DNA of 32,500 nucleotides from Chromera velia (taxonomy: Eukaryota; Sar; Chromeraceae), in the NCBI GenBank assembly GCA_018398765.1, contig JAHBMJ010000386.1, positions 1 to 32,500 on the forward strand. The letters are read 5' to 3'. How positions within the stretch are numbered: position 1 is the stretch's first letter; each line of letters begins with the position of its first letter. Positions 10,866 to 20,620 of this stretch are shown in pieces. The translations under genes were made by a program, and so were the position numbers. The notes below the pieces were generated by a model. The model was given only the letters and a program-made list of their open reading frames with translations. It made no database searches and was not told the DNA's origin.

Positions 10866-11157
10866 GAGTTGCGGAAACCAAAGGTGGGCTTGTAAGCACT
10901 CAGATTTTGTCTTCATACACCACTAGGACAGTTCAGGCAGAAGCCTGAAAGCCCGTGTGTTGTTTCCGCAAATTTGAAAATTATTGCCCGTGACAGGCCG
11001 ATCTGGGAAATACTGCCCGTGAGAGGCTGATCTGAGCAATAATTTTCAGATTTACGGAAACAGCATACAGGCTTTCAAGCCTCTGCCAGACAGCTTCCAG
11101 TAGTGTTGAAAGTCGAAGTCTGAGAGCCTGTAAGCCCACCTTTGGTTTCCGCAACTC
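10866..11157. repeat. Foldback (hairpin) repeat
   Basis: A 25-bp exact inverted repeat forms the outer arms (10866-10890 and 11133-11157, GAGTTGCGGAAACCAAAGG at the left). Imperfect inner arms follow (about 10935-10987 and 11035-11088), each containing a TGTTTCCG-type core. The short centre carries two direct copies of a TGCCCGTGA.AGGC.GATCTG motif. The structure resembles a small foldback/MITE element. No target duplication was identified. Confidence 0.75.
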
Positions 11158-11375
11158 TACAGCCAGTACTCGATTGGAGGGAGGACCACTGAAATATTGC
11201 CCATGTTGCGCTCATCTCGGCAATAATCCGCAGGTGACTCTGGAAAAAGTGGTCCTGGATGGTTTTGTTTTGTTCATTTATGTGTTCTGACATCATTTGG
11301 ATGGGTCTGGATGGAGGGAATTCCGACAGTTCTAGAGCGTATTGCCCAGATTAGCCTCTGACGGGCAATAATTCG
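10979..11375. repeat. Dispersed 30-bp TTGCCC...GGCAATA motif
   Basis: Related segments occur at about 10981, 11012, 11194 and 11340; the last is inverted relative to the first two. Each has TTGCCC or TGCCC at one end and GCAATA or GGGAAATA at the other, with a GATCTG/CAGATTAG-like centre, so each is partly palindromic. Function unknown. Confidence 0.5.
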
Positions 11376-11486
11376 AAGGATAATCCTAGGGATGATCGGA
11401 CCCCTGTGTATTGACTGCTGTCACCTGCGCTACTCAGTGGTATTTTTCAGCGTATGATGTATTGTCCTCTGTTCTTTTGCTTGTAG

Positions 11487-11671
11487 GTTCGCCCCCGGCA
11501 AGGCGTAAAAAGGCCGAGGTAAGTGTTGTGGGGGCCCTGGGGGGTGAGTAGACCTATTGTTCTCTCTCTATCCGTCTCTATCTTTCTGTTTGAATTCTCC
11601 TCTGGTGCGTGACCTGCAGGTGTTTTTTTTCTTTTTCCAAGATCCCACTGGATCCTTCTAGGCCCCCTTAA
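11487..11671 (+). other. Pair of exon-like segments with matching splice sites
   Basis: A 32-nt segment (11487-11518) is preceded by a pyrimidine-rich tract ending TTGTAG and followed by GTAAGTG. A second acceptor (TTTTTTTTCTTTTTCCAAG) ends at 11641. Spliced together in frame they read SPPARRKKAE then IPLDPSRPP and a TAA at 11669-11671. This would be a basic C-terminal tail. No upstream exons were identified, and the segments lie inside mobile DNA, so this may be a captured gene end or coincidence. Confidence 0.2.
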
Positions 11672-11739
11672 AATAGATGCAAGCGCTGTTTAAGCCGATC
11701 GAGGCTTTTCAGAAGGTCAAGCATCCCACCTCTTACATC

Positions 11740-12540
11740 CCTATCTTGCTTTCTTCCCTTCTCTTCCTCTTTCTTTCTTCCTTCCTGTCTTTTTTTCATA
11801 CGAATGATTTCGTTCATCTTCCTTGCCTTCCCTCTCTTTTATTGCAACCTTCCTTCCTTCCTTCTTTCCTTCCTTCCTTGCTTCATGTTTGTTTGCTTAT
11901 CCCGCCTTCCTTCGTTTCTTCCTTCTTTCCGTCCTTTCCTCCCTGCCTGCCTGCCTGCCTGTCTGGCTGCTTTCATCCTTTACCTTTCTTCTTTCTTGTT
12001 TCTTGTCCTTCAATCGTTTGTTCATTTATGTTTTTATTCCTGCGGCCCACTTCTTTTTTTCTCTCTTCCATCTTTCCTGTATTTATTCCTTCATTTATTC
12101 TTTCAGAAGACTTTGCTCACTTGCTTGAAGTTTTTGTTTCTTCCTTTCTTCATTGAAATTTCAATCATTCATGCATGCACGCATGCATTCAGTCAGTCAA
12201 TCAGTCAGTTAGTCAGTCAGTTAGTCATTCATTCATTTATTTATTCATTCTTTTCTCCTCCTTCCATCCTTCTCTGCTCCTTTAGTCGTTTCCTTTTCTC
12301 ATTGAATCAATCAAGCAACCAATCAATCAATGGGTCTTTGTATCTTCCTGCCTTGCTTGCTTCCTTCATTCTTTTTTTCTTCTTTGCTCTCCTTTATTTC
12401 GTCTTTTTATTCATTCATACATTCATCTTTCTTTCCTTCCTTCCTTCCTTCCTTCCTTCCTTGACTTTCGTCCTTCCTTCCTTCCTTCCTTCCTTCCTTT
12501 CTTTGCTTCATGTTTTCTTTCATTTGTTGGTTCCTTGTTT
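11740..12540 (+). repeat. Long polypyrimidine tract of TTCC/ATTC tetranucleotide repeats
   Basis: About 800 bp of degenerate CTTC/TTCC, CTGC and ATTC/AGTC units, with clean (TTCC)n runs at about 12430-12460 and 12472-12498. The long Phe/Leu/Ser-rich open frame through it (11804 to 13060) merely translates the repeat. Confidence 0.9.
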
Positions 12541-12627
12541 TCTATCTTCCTTCTTTGCTTTGTTCTGCCCTGCAACAATTATTGGTCTTCCCTCCGATGA
12601 CCGCCTTGACCCTGTTTTCAGCTCGCC

Positions 12628-12629
12628 CC

Positions 12630-12672
<43 letters not shown>

Positions 12673-12851
12673 CTGTGTATGTGTGTGTGTGTGTGTATGT
12701 ATGTGTGTGTGTATGTGTATGAGAGAGAAAGAGAGACAGAGACAGAAGGAGAGAAAGAGAGCAAATAAGTCCATGTTCTATATGTCTGTGCATGCACGTA
12801 CATGTACGTGGAACACTCTCTCTATATGTGTGTGTGTATGTGTGTGTGTGT

Positions 12852-12892
<41 letters not shown>

Positions 12893-12970
12893 TGTATGTA
12901 TGTGTGTATGTGTATATATATATATGTGTGTGTGTGTATGTGTGTGTGTGTGTGTATGTATGTGTGTATG

Positions 12971-13017
<47 letters not shown>
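12628..13017 (+). repeat. Compound microsatellite (CT)n(GT)n, GA and GT/TATG runs
   Basis: (CT) run at about 12632-12660 followed directly by GT repeats to about 12720, a GA-rich stretch to about 12765, then a long GT run with interspersed TATG and TATATA (about 12826-13017). Alternating purine-pyrimidine DNA of this length can adopt Z-form. Confidence 0.95.
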
Positions 13018-13599
13018 ACATATGTGCACGAACTGTTTTTGTGAGTGGGTCTTCGTTTAGGCAAAAAATGATGAAAAGGGCCTTCATGCGCGGCAAAAGT
13101 TATCACTTGGTACAACCACGCGATGCGGTCATATTGGTTATTTGATGCCTGTTTCCTCTTTTTCTCCTCTCACTCTCTTTTAAATTTTCTGTTTCTCTTT
13201 CTACGGGACATTCCAGGAATAGCGCGCTGCCAGAAAGAGGCTTCTTCTGTGACTGGCAGCTTGGCTGCAAGAAGCAGGAAATACGGGGAAAGAGGTGATT
13301 AGTTCATGAAAGATGTGTTAAAGTGTCGGACAAGGTGTCTTGAAAGTGAAAAACGCTTGTTTAAGAAGTTGATATACTTTTTTGAGATATTTATTCAAGT
13401 CCTGGCTACTCTGCCTAGATTAAGCCAAAATATTAACCTTAAGCATAAGCTTAATGTACATTATAATTATGTTACAGTATGATGTAAAATTTTCTACTCA
13501 AATTGCTAGCTTAATTACTAGTTGAATGATGGTTTATATATCAATATTTATTTTATATCTAACTATTTCATTTTAATAATATGCCATAATATATGTCAA
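13018..13599. other. No gene recognised; AT-rich subterminal part of the TIR element
   Basis: From about 13370 the sequence is strongly AT-rich up to the right terminal repeat, mirroring the AT-rich DNA inside the left end (7130-7320). No coding signal was found. Confidence 0.5.
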
Positions 13600-13645
13600 A
13601 GTCCGACTTGAGGGTAAAAGTCCATTTGTGAGGGCACAAGCCTCA

Positions 13646-15290
13646 TTTGGAATGTCTGGCGGGACGACTTCTCCTTCTCCCTCTTTCTCTGCTGGCTGCG
13701 CTGCCTGAACAGGTTTGCGACCCTGCCCTGACTGCTTTTCCTTTTCCTCTCCACCCCCTACCCCCTGCTGCGGACCTCGCAACTCCAGGTGGCCTGCCTG
13801 AAGTTGAGAGCCTGCTGCAAATGGAAGAGAGAAAGGGACAGGTACAGAAACAAAAGACACCGACTCTCCCACAATACGATCCAGCTGCCTGACGGCCGTT
13901 GACGGAACAGAGTCGGGAAAGATTGTCTGCGACTTGGAGGAGGAGACAACAGCTTCAAGGTCCGCACCCCCTGTAGCAAGAACATTGACTTCTCTGTCTT
14001 CATCGACATCAAAATCAGAAAAACGATCAACATCGTCAGCAGGTGCAGCTGCTGACTCAGACACTCCATTCAAAAAGTCAGCAGACACATTCAAACCATA
14101 CCATTCAATCAAAGACACAGCACTCGGATGCATACGCAAAGGTCTCTATCCCTTCCCATTGTCTATCTTCACAAGAATTCGAACACATACGACAGAGTCG
14201 CTTTCGACTCCAGCAAAGAACCCTTCCTTTCCCCTGACAGGCACAGCAGAAGAGGGAATTGGACGAGGGTCAGTCACAAGAACATGATCACCGACAGAGA
14301 TGGGGGAAATGGAACGAGCAGCCTTAACACCAAACACAGACGCATTGGGCAACTTACCCATCGCAGACGAAACGCATTCATTCAAAGAATCAATCACACC
14401 ACTCAACAACCACTTCGTACAATATTTCGGTAAATTCAAATCCGTAAGCAACTTCCAGAGCAATTTTTTTACTGTACGATTCATTCTCTCTACTTGCGCT
14501 TGAGACTGGGAAGTGTAGATGCTTCCTTTCTTATGAAAGATGGACTTTTGATCATATATATGCTCGTACTGTCCCTTCTTTTCACCCACAAATTTTTTGA
14601 AATTCTTTTCCATTGTCAGTGTAAACCGTTGCAAGCTTTCCTTTGACTTTCAGCTTCTCACCCAGTCTCTCCCATCTTCTTATCCAATGCATGCAGTCAG
14701 ATGTCTTCCTGCCTTCCCTTTCAAAGGCAGAACCATACCAGAAACAAAACGAGTTGCAGCATCGACAATCAAAGACACAGGGGTACCACCAGGTAAAAAC
14801 ATGACATCCTGATAAATGACTTCATTGAATTCCTTTGCTTGCACGCCTTCCTGGCTCTTTTGAGGAATACGATGCATCACAGCATTCATATGCTTGCACT
14901 ATCTGCACACATGCCTCACTTGATCACACGCCTCTTTGCTCACATGCGACACAATGCCTTTTTCTTTTATTATTTCATACAGTCGCATACCAGTCGCATG
15001 CCTAAATCTCTTATGCCACATCAAAACCTCCTTCACACTAGGATACACCCCAGATGGCGCCCTATGTCAAATTGCCGGAAGGGCTTTTTCCTTCTTGAGC
15101 ACTTCAAACCTGCAGCCATCGCACAAAAGTACTGTCCAACATGCACTCATATGCTCCTGTCTGGAGGGATTCTGAAAGAGCAGGACAGAACCACTTACCG
15201 GGGGAGCTGGAGGTCGATTAATACCCCTGAGACGCCAATTCTCCACTACAGGAAGACAAAACAATCTCACCTTCTCATAACTAGCAGACT
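13646..15290 (-). pseudogene. Ty1/copia pol remnant: pre-integrase zinc region and integrase
   Basis: Read on the minus strand from 15290 down. First a short segment likely from the protease end (NWRLRGI...). Then the GAG-pre-integrase domain at about 15030-14890, with MWHKRFRHA and a C..C pair (one TAG falls inside it). The integrase core has EVIYQDV and LIVDAATRF (about 14830-14740), TDNGKEF (about 14620) and QAQVERMNRTV (about 14500), so the D, D and E positions can all be seen. The Cys-poor C-terminal part includes a DHVLVTDPR stretch and an acidic linker to about 13646. Stops and frameshifts occur near 15067-15069, 14900, 14680 and 14142. Gag is missing: the recognisable copia sequence stops near 15290. 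The RT half lies at 5012-7082, beyond the TIR insertion. Confidence 0.87.
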
Positions 15291-15300
15291 CACTAGGAAC

Positions 15301-15838
15301 CTATCCCGCTGGCCTAGGAGGATAACAACAGACACAGGGCATTGGGCAAAATTGCTGGGGATTGATTCTGCGGCCTCCTGGTAGAAAGAAGGAATGTTGC
15401 TTTGGAGGCCTGGGAGGTACTTTCCTGACTGGTCCAGACTGGAGCTGCCAGACACGCCAAAGTAGATCAACTGTGCCACAAAACTTCACCCAACACAGAG
15501 GCAAGCTGTCTAGTACTAAGGGAGCAGAATTATGCCAGTTTGACCATCGGTACTGCTCTATACAACAAGGTAGACAGGAAGGGATGAGAGGACGAAATGA
15601 CCCTTCTCTGTGTGTTGGTGTGCTTTTTGAGCATTCTAAGCACAATTTCGGGATTGTGAGAGTGGCCCCAGAAAATTTTGGCCCAAATTCTTGCACCAAG
15701 CGGCCTCTGGGGACCAATTTGGTGCCTTTCTGGGCCCTGGGCGCCGCCGGAATCGCGCGGACCGGCTTAACTGGCTCAAAAATTTCAGACCCTTCTAATT
15801 GGTCCATGCACATCTGTATAACCACCTTCCGCGTTGTG
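15301..15838. other. Unassigned region with open frames on both strands
   Basis: Both the plus (15362-15919) and minus (15870-15301) strands are open for about 550 bp, but neither translation shows a domain I recognise. It could be a diverged gag region of the copia element (minus strand) or unrelated repeat DNA. Confidence 0.25.
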
Positions 15839-16065
15839 CCGGCGTTTTTCTGCAAAAAACTCGTTTTCATTATTAATAAGGAGTTAGAAGCTGAAACTTT
15901 GTGTAAAAAGACGTTGTAACGATAGAAAAAGAACTATGGAACAGATTTTTTATATCATTTCTAGAAACATAGGCTGTCATACAAATTTTTTGATTTTGAA
16001 GCCATTTTTTAACGGTTCTGAATAGTAAGAAAACCGGTATAAAACTTTCAAAATTTGTAAACAGG
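15839..16065. repeat. Half copy of the 21.4-kb foldback family (one arm plus loop)
   Basis: Starting at CCGGCG and CAAAAAACTCG this matches one arm of the 21354-21812 foldback closely (including GAGTTAGAAGCTGAAACTTT and AACTATGGAACAGATTTTTT). It continues through the loop (CATTTTTTAACGGTTC, AATAGTAAGAAAA) but lacks the second arm. It shows that the arm-loop unit is a dispersed repeat. Confidence 0.85.
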
Positions 16066-16515
16066 CCAAGTTACTGTACTAAAAGTAACTTCAAGATTTT
16101 TTGAAAGTTATGGTACTAAAAGTAGGTGTGGGGTTTGTACATGTAAGAATGTGGACCAAAAAGATTTTTATGATACATCATGGTGTGTCATGATGTTGAT
16201 ACAAGTTTTAAAAGTGCATGATCAAACTTCATCCTAGAGATTCTCAACGTTACTAATATTAAGTGTTTCTCAGCAGTTTTTGTTGCCGTCTCATGCATCT
16301 TTAATGACCCATTACATGAAATCGTATCAAAAACAGACAGTGCACATGACATATATATATGTTTGACTCTCATGTCACCTAGCATGTCCTAGAGCATATC
16401 ACTCCGAAACAAAAGATCCGACTCATCGATAAAGAGATATACTCCCTTTGTCAATCAAGCCAGGGAGAAAGAAAATAATAAAAAGGGGAAGAACAAAAGA
16501 AGGAGAGAGAAGAGT
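16066..16515. other. No gene recognised
   Basis: AT-rich noncoding stretch with an AGTAAC/AGTTAC-containing segment at 16066-16125 and an (AT) run near 16350. A 65-codon minus frame has no recognisable features. Confidence 0.4.
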
Positions 16516-16730
16516 CTTAGAAGACTTTACCGTCATGCACGCGCCTACCCCGTAAAGCTAGACATGTGAACGGGTCACGTACCGAATTATGCCTTTTGAG
16601 CCGAGAGGTACGAGACGAGATCTTACCGTAACTAGAAAACAGTAGAAGAAATTTAGGGTAAAAATATGTGCAAACACTCACGAGTCACGATTTAATGCTA
16701 AATTATGTCTTTTAGGGCAAATTTAGGCCG
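16516..16730 (+). repeat. Inverted copy of the outer half of the 4572-5011 LTR
   Basis: About 210 bp match 4574-4780 in opposite orientation, with shared blocks such as TACCCCGTAAAGCTAGACAT, GTACGAGACGAGATC and GGGCAAATTTAGGCCGAG. The upstream part of the LTR is absent, so this is a fragment. Sub-repeats of roughly 105 bp occur within it and just beyond it (TCTTAC[CG]GTAACTAG at about 16620 and 16733). Confidence 0.8.
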
Positions 16731-17280
16731 AGATCTTACGGTAACTAGAATTTCTAGTCTAAAAAGAAGTAGAAGAACTTCAAGGGGCTCAAGTTACTGG
16801 TACAGAGTTACTGAAAAGTCAGTAACTAAAGTTTTTGACTGACAGACAGTCACGGTTGCTACTTTTAAACGGACTATGTAGGCCTGCAATGGCCTGTCTG
16901 GAAAAATCTAGTTACTTTTTTAAAAAAGTAACTCTTAAATGTACTATGTACCTGCATAAAATTCTATGCAATGCATAGGGAGATTCTGATAAGAAAATTA
17001 TGATTAGGCTTGAAAAATTGGTTATAAATAATTAGTTGTCTTTAGCTAGAGTCTTAGGATTATGATTTGTGCTAGGCGTGAGACAATATAAATAAATAGT
17101 ATTCAAATAACTAAAATGACTCGGAAGCCCAAAATGGCTTATATAATATTTATTTTATTTGAGTGTTTTTGGGGGGTACCTAGAAAACGAAAACGTTTGG
17201 GAAGCTGGAAATCATACCAAAAAAACTTGCTATTTTTCTTCTTTTTTTGCAAAGGTACGTGTTTTTCGGAGCGTTGAGGG
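16731..17280. other. AT-rich spacer with GTTAC/GTAAC motifs and a perfect palindrome
   Basis: Noncoding. It contains several GTTAC/GTAAC words in both orientations and a perfect 24-bp palindrome at 16910-16933. The 16970-17260 part is strongly AT-rich. No gene found. Confidence 0.5.
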
Positions 17281-17757
17281 CTTATAAGTTCATATGGGGA
17301 GTCACTTTATGCAAGCTGGAAAGTTGTTCAGGATGATATGGAGAGCAAACACAACGTAGGCAGTAGATATAGACTAACCTTGAAAATGAGTTTCTTCGTG
17401 TTCTTAGCCAAAAGACGGCTCTAGTCGTACCTCTCCTGTTTTTGGGCATCAACGATTGACAAAGTTGCGTTGCTTTGCTTCTGACCAAAAGCCGTCTCCT
17501 TCCAGTTTTACTGGTTCTCCGTGGTCCTCCACTTCTGTGCAGACGGTGCAGTAGCAGGAGGCCGCAGACAGACGGTCGGAAAGAGGCGAGAGGCGCGGCA
17601 GAGCCGTGCGGCGGGCAACACCACCGATACAGAAAAACAAAACGGTGTACGTATACGCGCGCCAGCGTACCGAGCAAAGTGAAAGACGAATCCACAGCTG
17701 CGAATAGACCCCAGTTGAATCCCCAATATCGAGATTGGACACAGGAAAGCAGCACTG

Positions 17758-19164
17758 ATGTCCAACTCTCCAAACAGAACTTCTCAGTCCCCGTCTCGAC
17801 ATGTGCACACTCAGGCTGCACAACCTTCTCTGTCCCCGTCTGAATCGTGTCGACATGTGCACACTCAAGCTGCACAACCTTCTCTGTCCCCGTCTGAATG
17901 CGAAGTGCCAGACTTGCAGCTTGGCAGTGAGACACTCGCTCCTCTGCGGCAGAAGGCCGACAGAAAGGAGGACTATGCGCCAACTCGGAGGAAGAAGGGC
18001 AACGACAAGGGCCAGAACAACCAGCATCGTCAAAGAACACAAGGCCAGTCAATGAATAACACAGATGGTTGCCCCGAATCGGGCCGTGCATACACTAAGG
18101 GCGCCCCCCCAAGCGGGGCAGCTAACAGCTCCCCCACCAATGCACGCACCTGCAGGTCGGAAGCTCAGGAGGCACCCGGACAGGACTCCGCTCAGCAAGA
18201 CGGCGTCCCCTCCCCACTGCACGCAGCGACCCCCTCTCCTCAAATGCCTCCGGCGACCCCCTCTCCTTACCTGCCTCCTGCGACCCCCTCCCCTCACCTG
18301 CCTCCTGCCACCCCCTCACCTCTCCTGCCTCCTGCCACCCCCTCACCTCTCCTGCCTCCTGCCAGCCCCTCACCTCAACGGCCTCCTGCCACCCCCTCGC
18401 CTCAGCCTCCACGGGGGATTTTTTTGCAAGCACGAGCCTCCTCCCCTCGCGGCCATGCAGCCCCCGCGAAAGCGAAGGAGGAGGGGAGGGCAACAGGAGG
18501 CCCCTGTCTATACAACACAGCTGAGTTCCCTCCGATCACGGCAGCAGCAGCAGCAGCAGCAGGTAGAGGAGAGGGGAGCGGGAAGGCGAGACCACACCCT
18601 ACCGACACTCCACAAGGGAGAGCGACGAGCGGAAGGGGACGGCAGTGGACAGAGATGGAGGCAGTCCTGAGCCCCCCGGGGAGAATAGAAACGGCGCCAG
18701 AGCGCACAGACTGGCCGAACCCTCGGAGAGGAAAGGAAAGGCAAGGAGCAAGCACGGCGACTCCTTTTCTCCAGCGGAGAGAGGTAGCAGATCGGACGAA
18801 AGACGAGCGGATGGCGAAGGAGAGAGAGGCAGAGAGAGGAAGGAGGGCAGCCATGAAAAGAGCAGCCGCAGAAGCCAGAAGGATCCCCCCCCCAAGCGCA
18901 GCGATGGTACAGGAGCCCGTCGTCCCCCTCGTGCTCCCACGTAGACCCGAGCGAGCGTTCGGGAGGGAAATGGAAGAAGCGGGGCAGGGAAGGGTGGGGG
19001 GGGAATCCGGACTGGCACGGGGGGTTATGGACCCACGACGGAAGCGGAGGGAAAGAAGGGCAGTACTAAAAACAGCAGTACGAGAAGAGAGGAAAAGGGA
19101 AGAGGAGAGAGCACAAGCAGCCAAACAGCAGAGGCGAGAATCACCCCCCCTACTAGCGGTGTGA
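17758..19164 (+). CDS. Low-complexity Pro/Ala/Arg/Glu-rich protein, possibly a retroelement ORF1
   Basis: 468 codons open from ATG to TGA. No known domain is visible. From the N-terminus: a tandem HVHTQAAQPSLSPSE repeat; a basic linker (RRKKGNDKGQ); seven PPATPSP-type units (27-bp period); a poly-Ala run coded by GCA repeats; and a C-terminal third that is Arg/Glu/Ala-rich with alternating charge and likely helical or coiled coil (ERGRRAAMKRAAAEARR, KREEERAQAAKQQ). A disordered Pro-rich N-terminus and basic coiled C-terminus is what a gag-like nucleic-acid-binding protein of a non-LTR element can look like, and retroelement remnants lie around it; that is inference. The antisense strand is also open over much of it because of the GC-rich repeats. 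It could be non-genic. No splice sites or promoter were identified. Confidence 0.4.
   Translation: MSNSPNRTSQSPSRHVHTQAAQPSLSPSESCRHVHTQAAQPSLSPSECEVPDLQLGSETLAPLRQKADRKEDYAPTRRKKGNDKGQNNQHRQRTQGQSMNNTDGCPESGRAYTKGAPPSGAANSSPTNARTCRSEAQEAPGQDSAQQDGVPSPLHAATPSPQMPPATPSPYLPPATPSPHLPPATPSPLLPPATPSPLLPPASPSPQRPPATPSPQPPRGIFLQARASSPRGHAAPAKAKEEGRATGGPCLYNTAEFPPITAAAAAAAGRGEGSGKARPHPTDTPQGRATSGRGRQWTEMEAVLSPPGRIETAPERTDWPNPRRGKERQGASTATPFLQRREVADRTKDERMAKEREAERGRRAAMKRAAAEARRIPPPSAAMVQEPVVPLVLPRRPERAFGREMEEAGQGRVGGESGLARGVMDPRRKRRERRAVLKTAVREERKREEERAQAAKQQRRESPPLLAV
17797..17902 (+). repeat. 54-bp tandem repeat
   Basis: Two near-identical copies of a unit beginning CGACATGTGCACACTCA, ending CCCCGTCTGAAT, with a partial third copy just upstream. 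In the plus-strand ORF it encodes the HVHTQAAQPSLSPSE repeat. Confidence 0.9.
18227..18415 (+). repeat. 27-bp coding minisatellite (PPATPSP repeat)
   Basis: Seven units of a CCTCCTGCCACCCCCTCACC-type repeat, keeping frame in the 468-codon ORF and differing mainly at the two residues between PPATPSP blocks. Confidence 0.9.
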
Positions 19165-20101
19165 GACCTAGGTAGGTCTCTACAGCAACACAAAACCTCT
19201 CTCGCACACACAACACGCTGGCTTTACATAGCACTCGTTCGCAAAAGAGGGTAGGTAACCTTGTCAGGCGAAAGTGCTCACACACACACACACCGAAGAG
19301 ACCTATACACTGACCTGAATTCAGATACACCTTCAGCTAGGGTCCGCGGGCTATGACCTGTGCTCTACTTCCTGGAAGGCGTACGTGAGCATGGAATGAA
19401 GCTGCTGCATTACAGACAAAAGATCTTGTCCTGGACAAAGAGACACTGGCAGCCTGTTCGCAGCTTGGTAGGCAGAAAGCAGCACGCATTGCTGCCCTGA
19501 TCTGCCCATGCATGGCAAATATTCATATATACCATCAAAACAGGTCATTCGTCCAAAGAAAACAACTTACTGCCAGAGAGAGAAACACCCAGATACAGCT
19601 GAAAGGGTGCAGGCAAGAGGGGCCGGGTTCCATTCTTGCTGGAAGGTTCCATTCCTGCAAGCAGGCAAGCAGAGTGTATATATATATATATACATGGAAA
19701 CGTTTGCATGCAAAGCTGTATGCAGAGAAGAGTCTTTTGTTGCAGCGTTGAGGCCTTGTCGGGGCTGACCCTTAGCACCAAAGTCATCGAAATAAGTGAA
19801 GAGACTGTCGTGTATGTGTGCAGAATAAGCGCACGGTGCAAATCTTCCGCCAGATGGTCAATCTCTCACACGCGTTGATGCAGACTGAACGTTCTGGTTT
19901 GCATGGAAGTTCATTGAACGTTCTGTAATTGAAAGCGGCTTTTCGCCTTCTACTACGCATCGATCAACTTGTCTGAAGGCAGTCGATGACTTCAGGGTCT
20001 TTTTATGTTGAGTGGTTTCCAATCTGCTCTCAGATTGCAGTTCGTTCCAATATATATATACAATTCGAGGGTTTCAGACAGAAGCCGCCTGAATTAAGCA
20101 G
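19165..20101. other. No gene recognised
   Basis: About 0.9 kb with a short CA run (about 19280-19294) and TA runs at about 19676-19692 and 20049-20060. Short open frames on both strands show no recognisable sequence. Confidence 0.4.
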
Positions 20102-20254
20102 CAAGGTCAGACATGCATTTCGCAATGCGTTTGTTTTCGCGCGGGGCTTGGGGGGCACTTAATACTGCTTTTTTATTACGTGCCCCTCAAACGATGACGC
20201 GCGCTGCGTGCGAAAGTGCATGCAGGATGCATGCATGCAGCATGTCTGACCTTG
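20102..20254. repeat. 153-bp hairpin (MITE-like)
   Basis: Exact 15-bp terminal inverted repeats (CAAGGTCAGACATGC at 20102-20116 and its complement at 20240-20254). The arms continue imperfectly inward, including GGGGGGCAC at about 20149 and GTGCCCCTC at about 20180. No coding capacity. Confidence 0.65.
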
Positions 20255-20620
20255 TTCGCTTGCTGTCTTGCATTCAATGCCAAGCTGGCTTGAATCTGGA
20301 AGCCTTCCAACAGACGATGGACACACAGAGACACACAATAAAGTAGGTGGCTGTCATCACAGTTTCGATCGTTGATCGGTTTCATTGGATAGAAGAGAAA
20401 GTGTTCTGAAGGAAGTTGCTTGCATGTTTCTTTGCCGTCTCCATACCTCTTCTTCACCTCATACCTTCTTTTATCCTCCCAATCTGACTGCAACCGTCAG
20501 ATCAGTGGGCACGAGGGCAAGTACGGCTATACAGAGACCCTTTCAACGCTCCAGCTTGCCTTCAAAACGCTCGGACGGTGCGGGATGTGATCATTTGAGG
20601 TCAGTCGCTCGGTTTCGGGT

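Larger units (their letters stand above)
7086..13642. mobile_element. 6557-bp insertion with 43-bp terminal inverted repeats and TCA target duplication
   Basis: The left end GGCCTGTGCCCTC... (7086-7128) and the right end (13600-13642) are inverted copies matching at 41 of 43 positions. TCA directly flanks both ends (7083-7085 and 13643-13645). The insertion separates the integrase and RT halves of one copia pol on the same strand, as expected of a later insertion. Both subterminal regions are AT-rich. The interior holds a LINE remnant, a foldback repeat, exon-like segments and microsatellites. No transposase was recognised, so it is a non-autonomous or decayed element, or its transposase is too diverged to see. 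The 3-bp duplication and GG-starting ends resemble PIF/Harbinger-type elements, but TCA is not the usual TWA target, so the superfamily is open. Confidence 0.82.

Noticed and set aside
11804-13060. 418-codon plus-strand ORF
   Set aside because: It only translates TTCC/ATTC and GT microsatellites into Phe/Leu/Ser and Val/Cys runs.
5012-15290. Two separate copia elements
   Set aside because: The halves carry complementary, non-overlapping domains in the right order on the same strand, and the segment between has inverted ends with a target duplication, so one split element is simpler.
18402-19211. 269-codon minus-strand ORF
   Set aside because: Antisense shadow of the GC-rich plus-strand ORF; no motifs.
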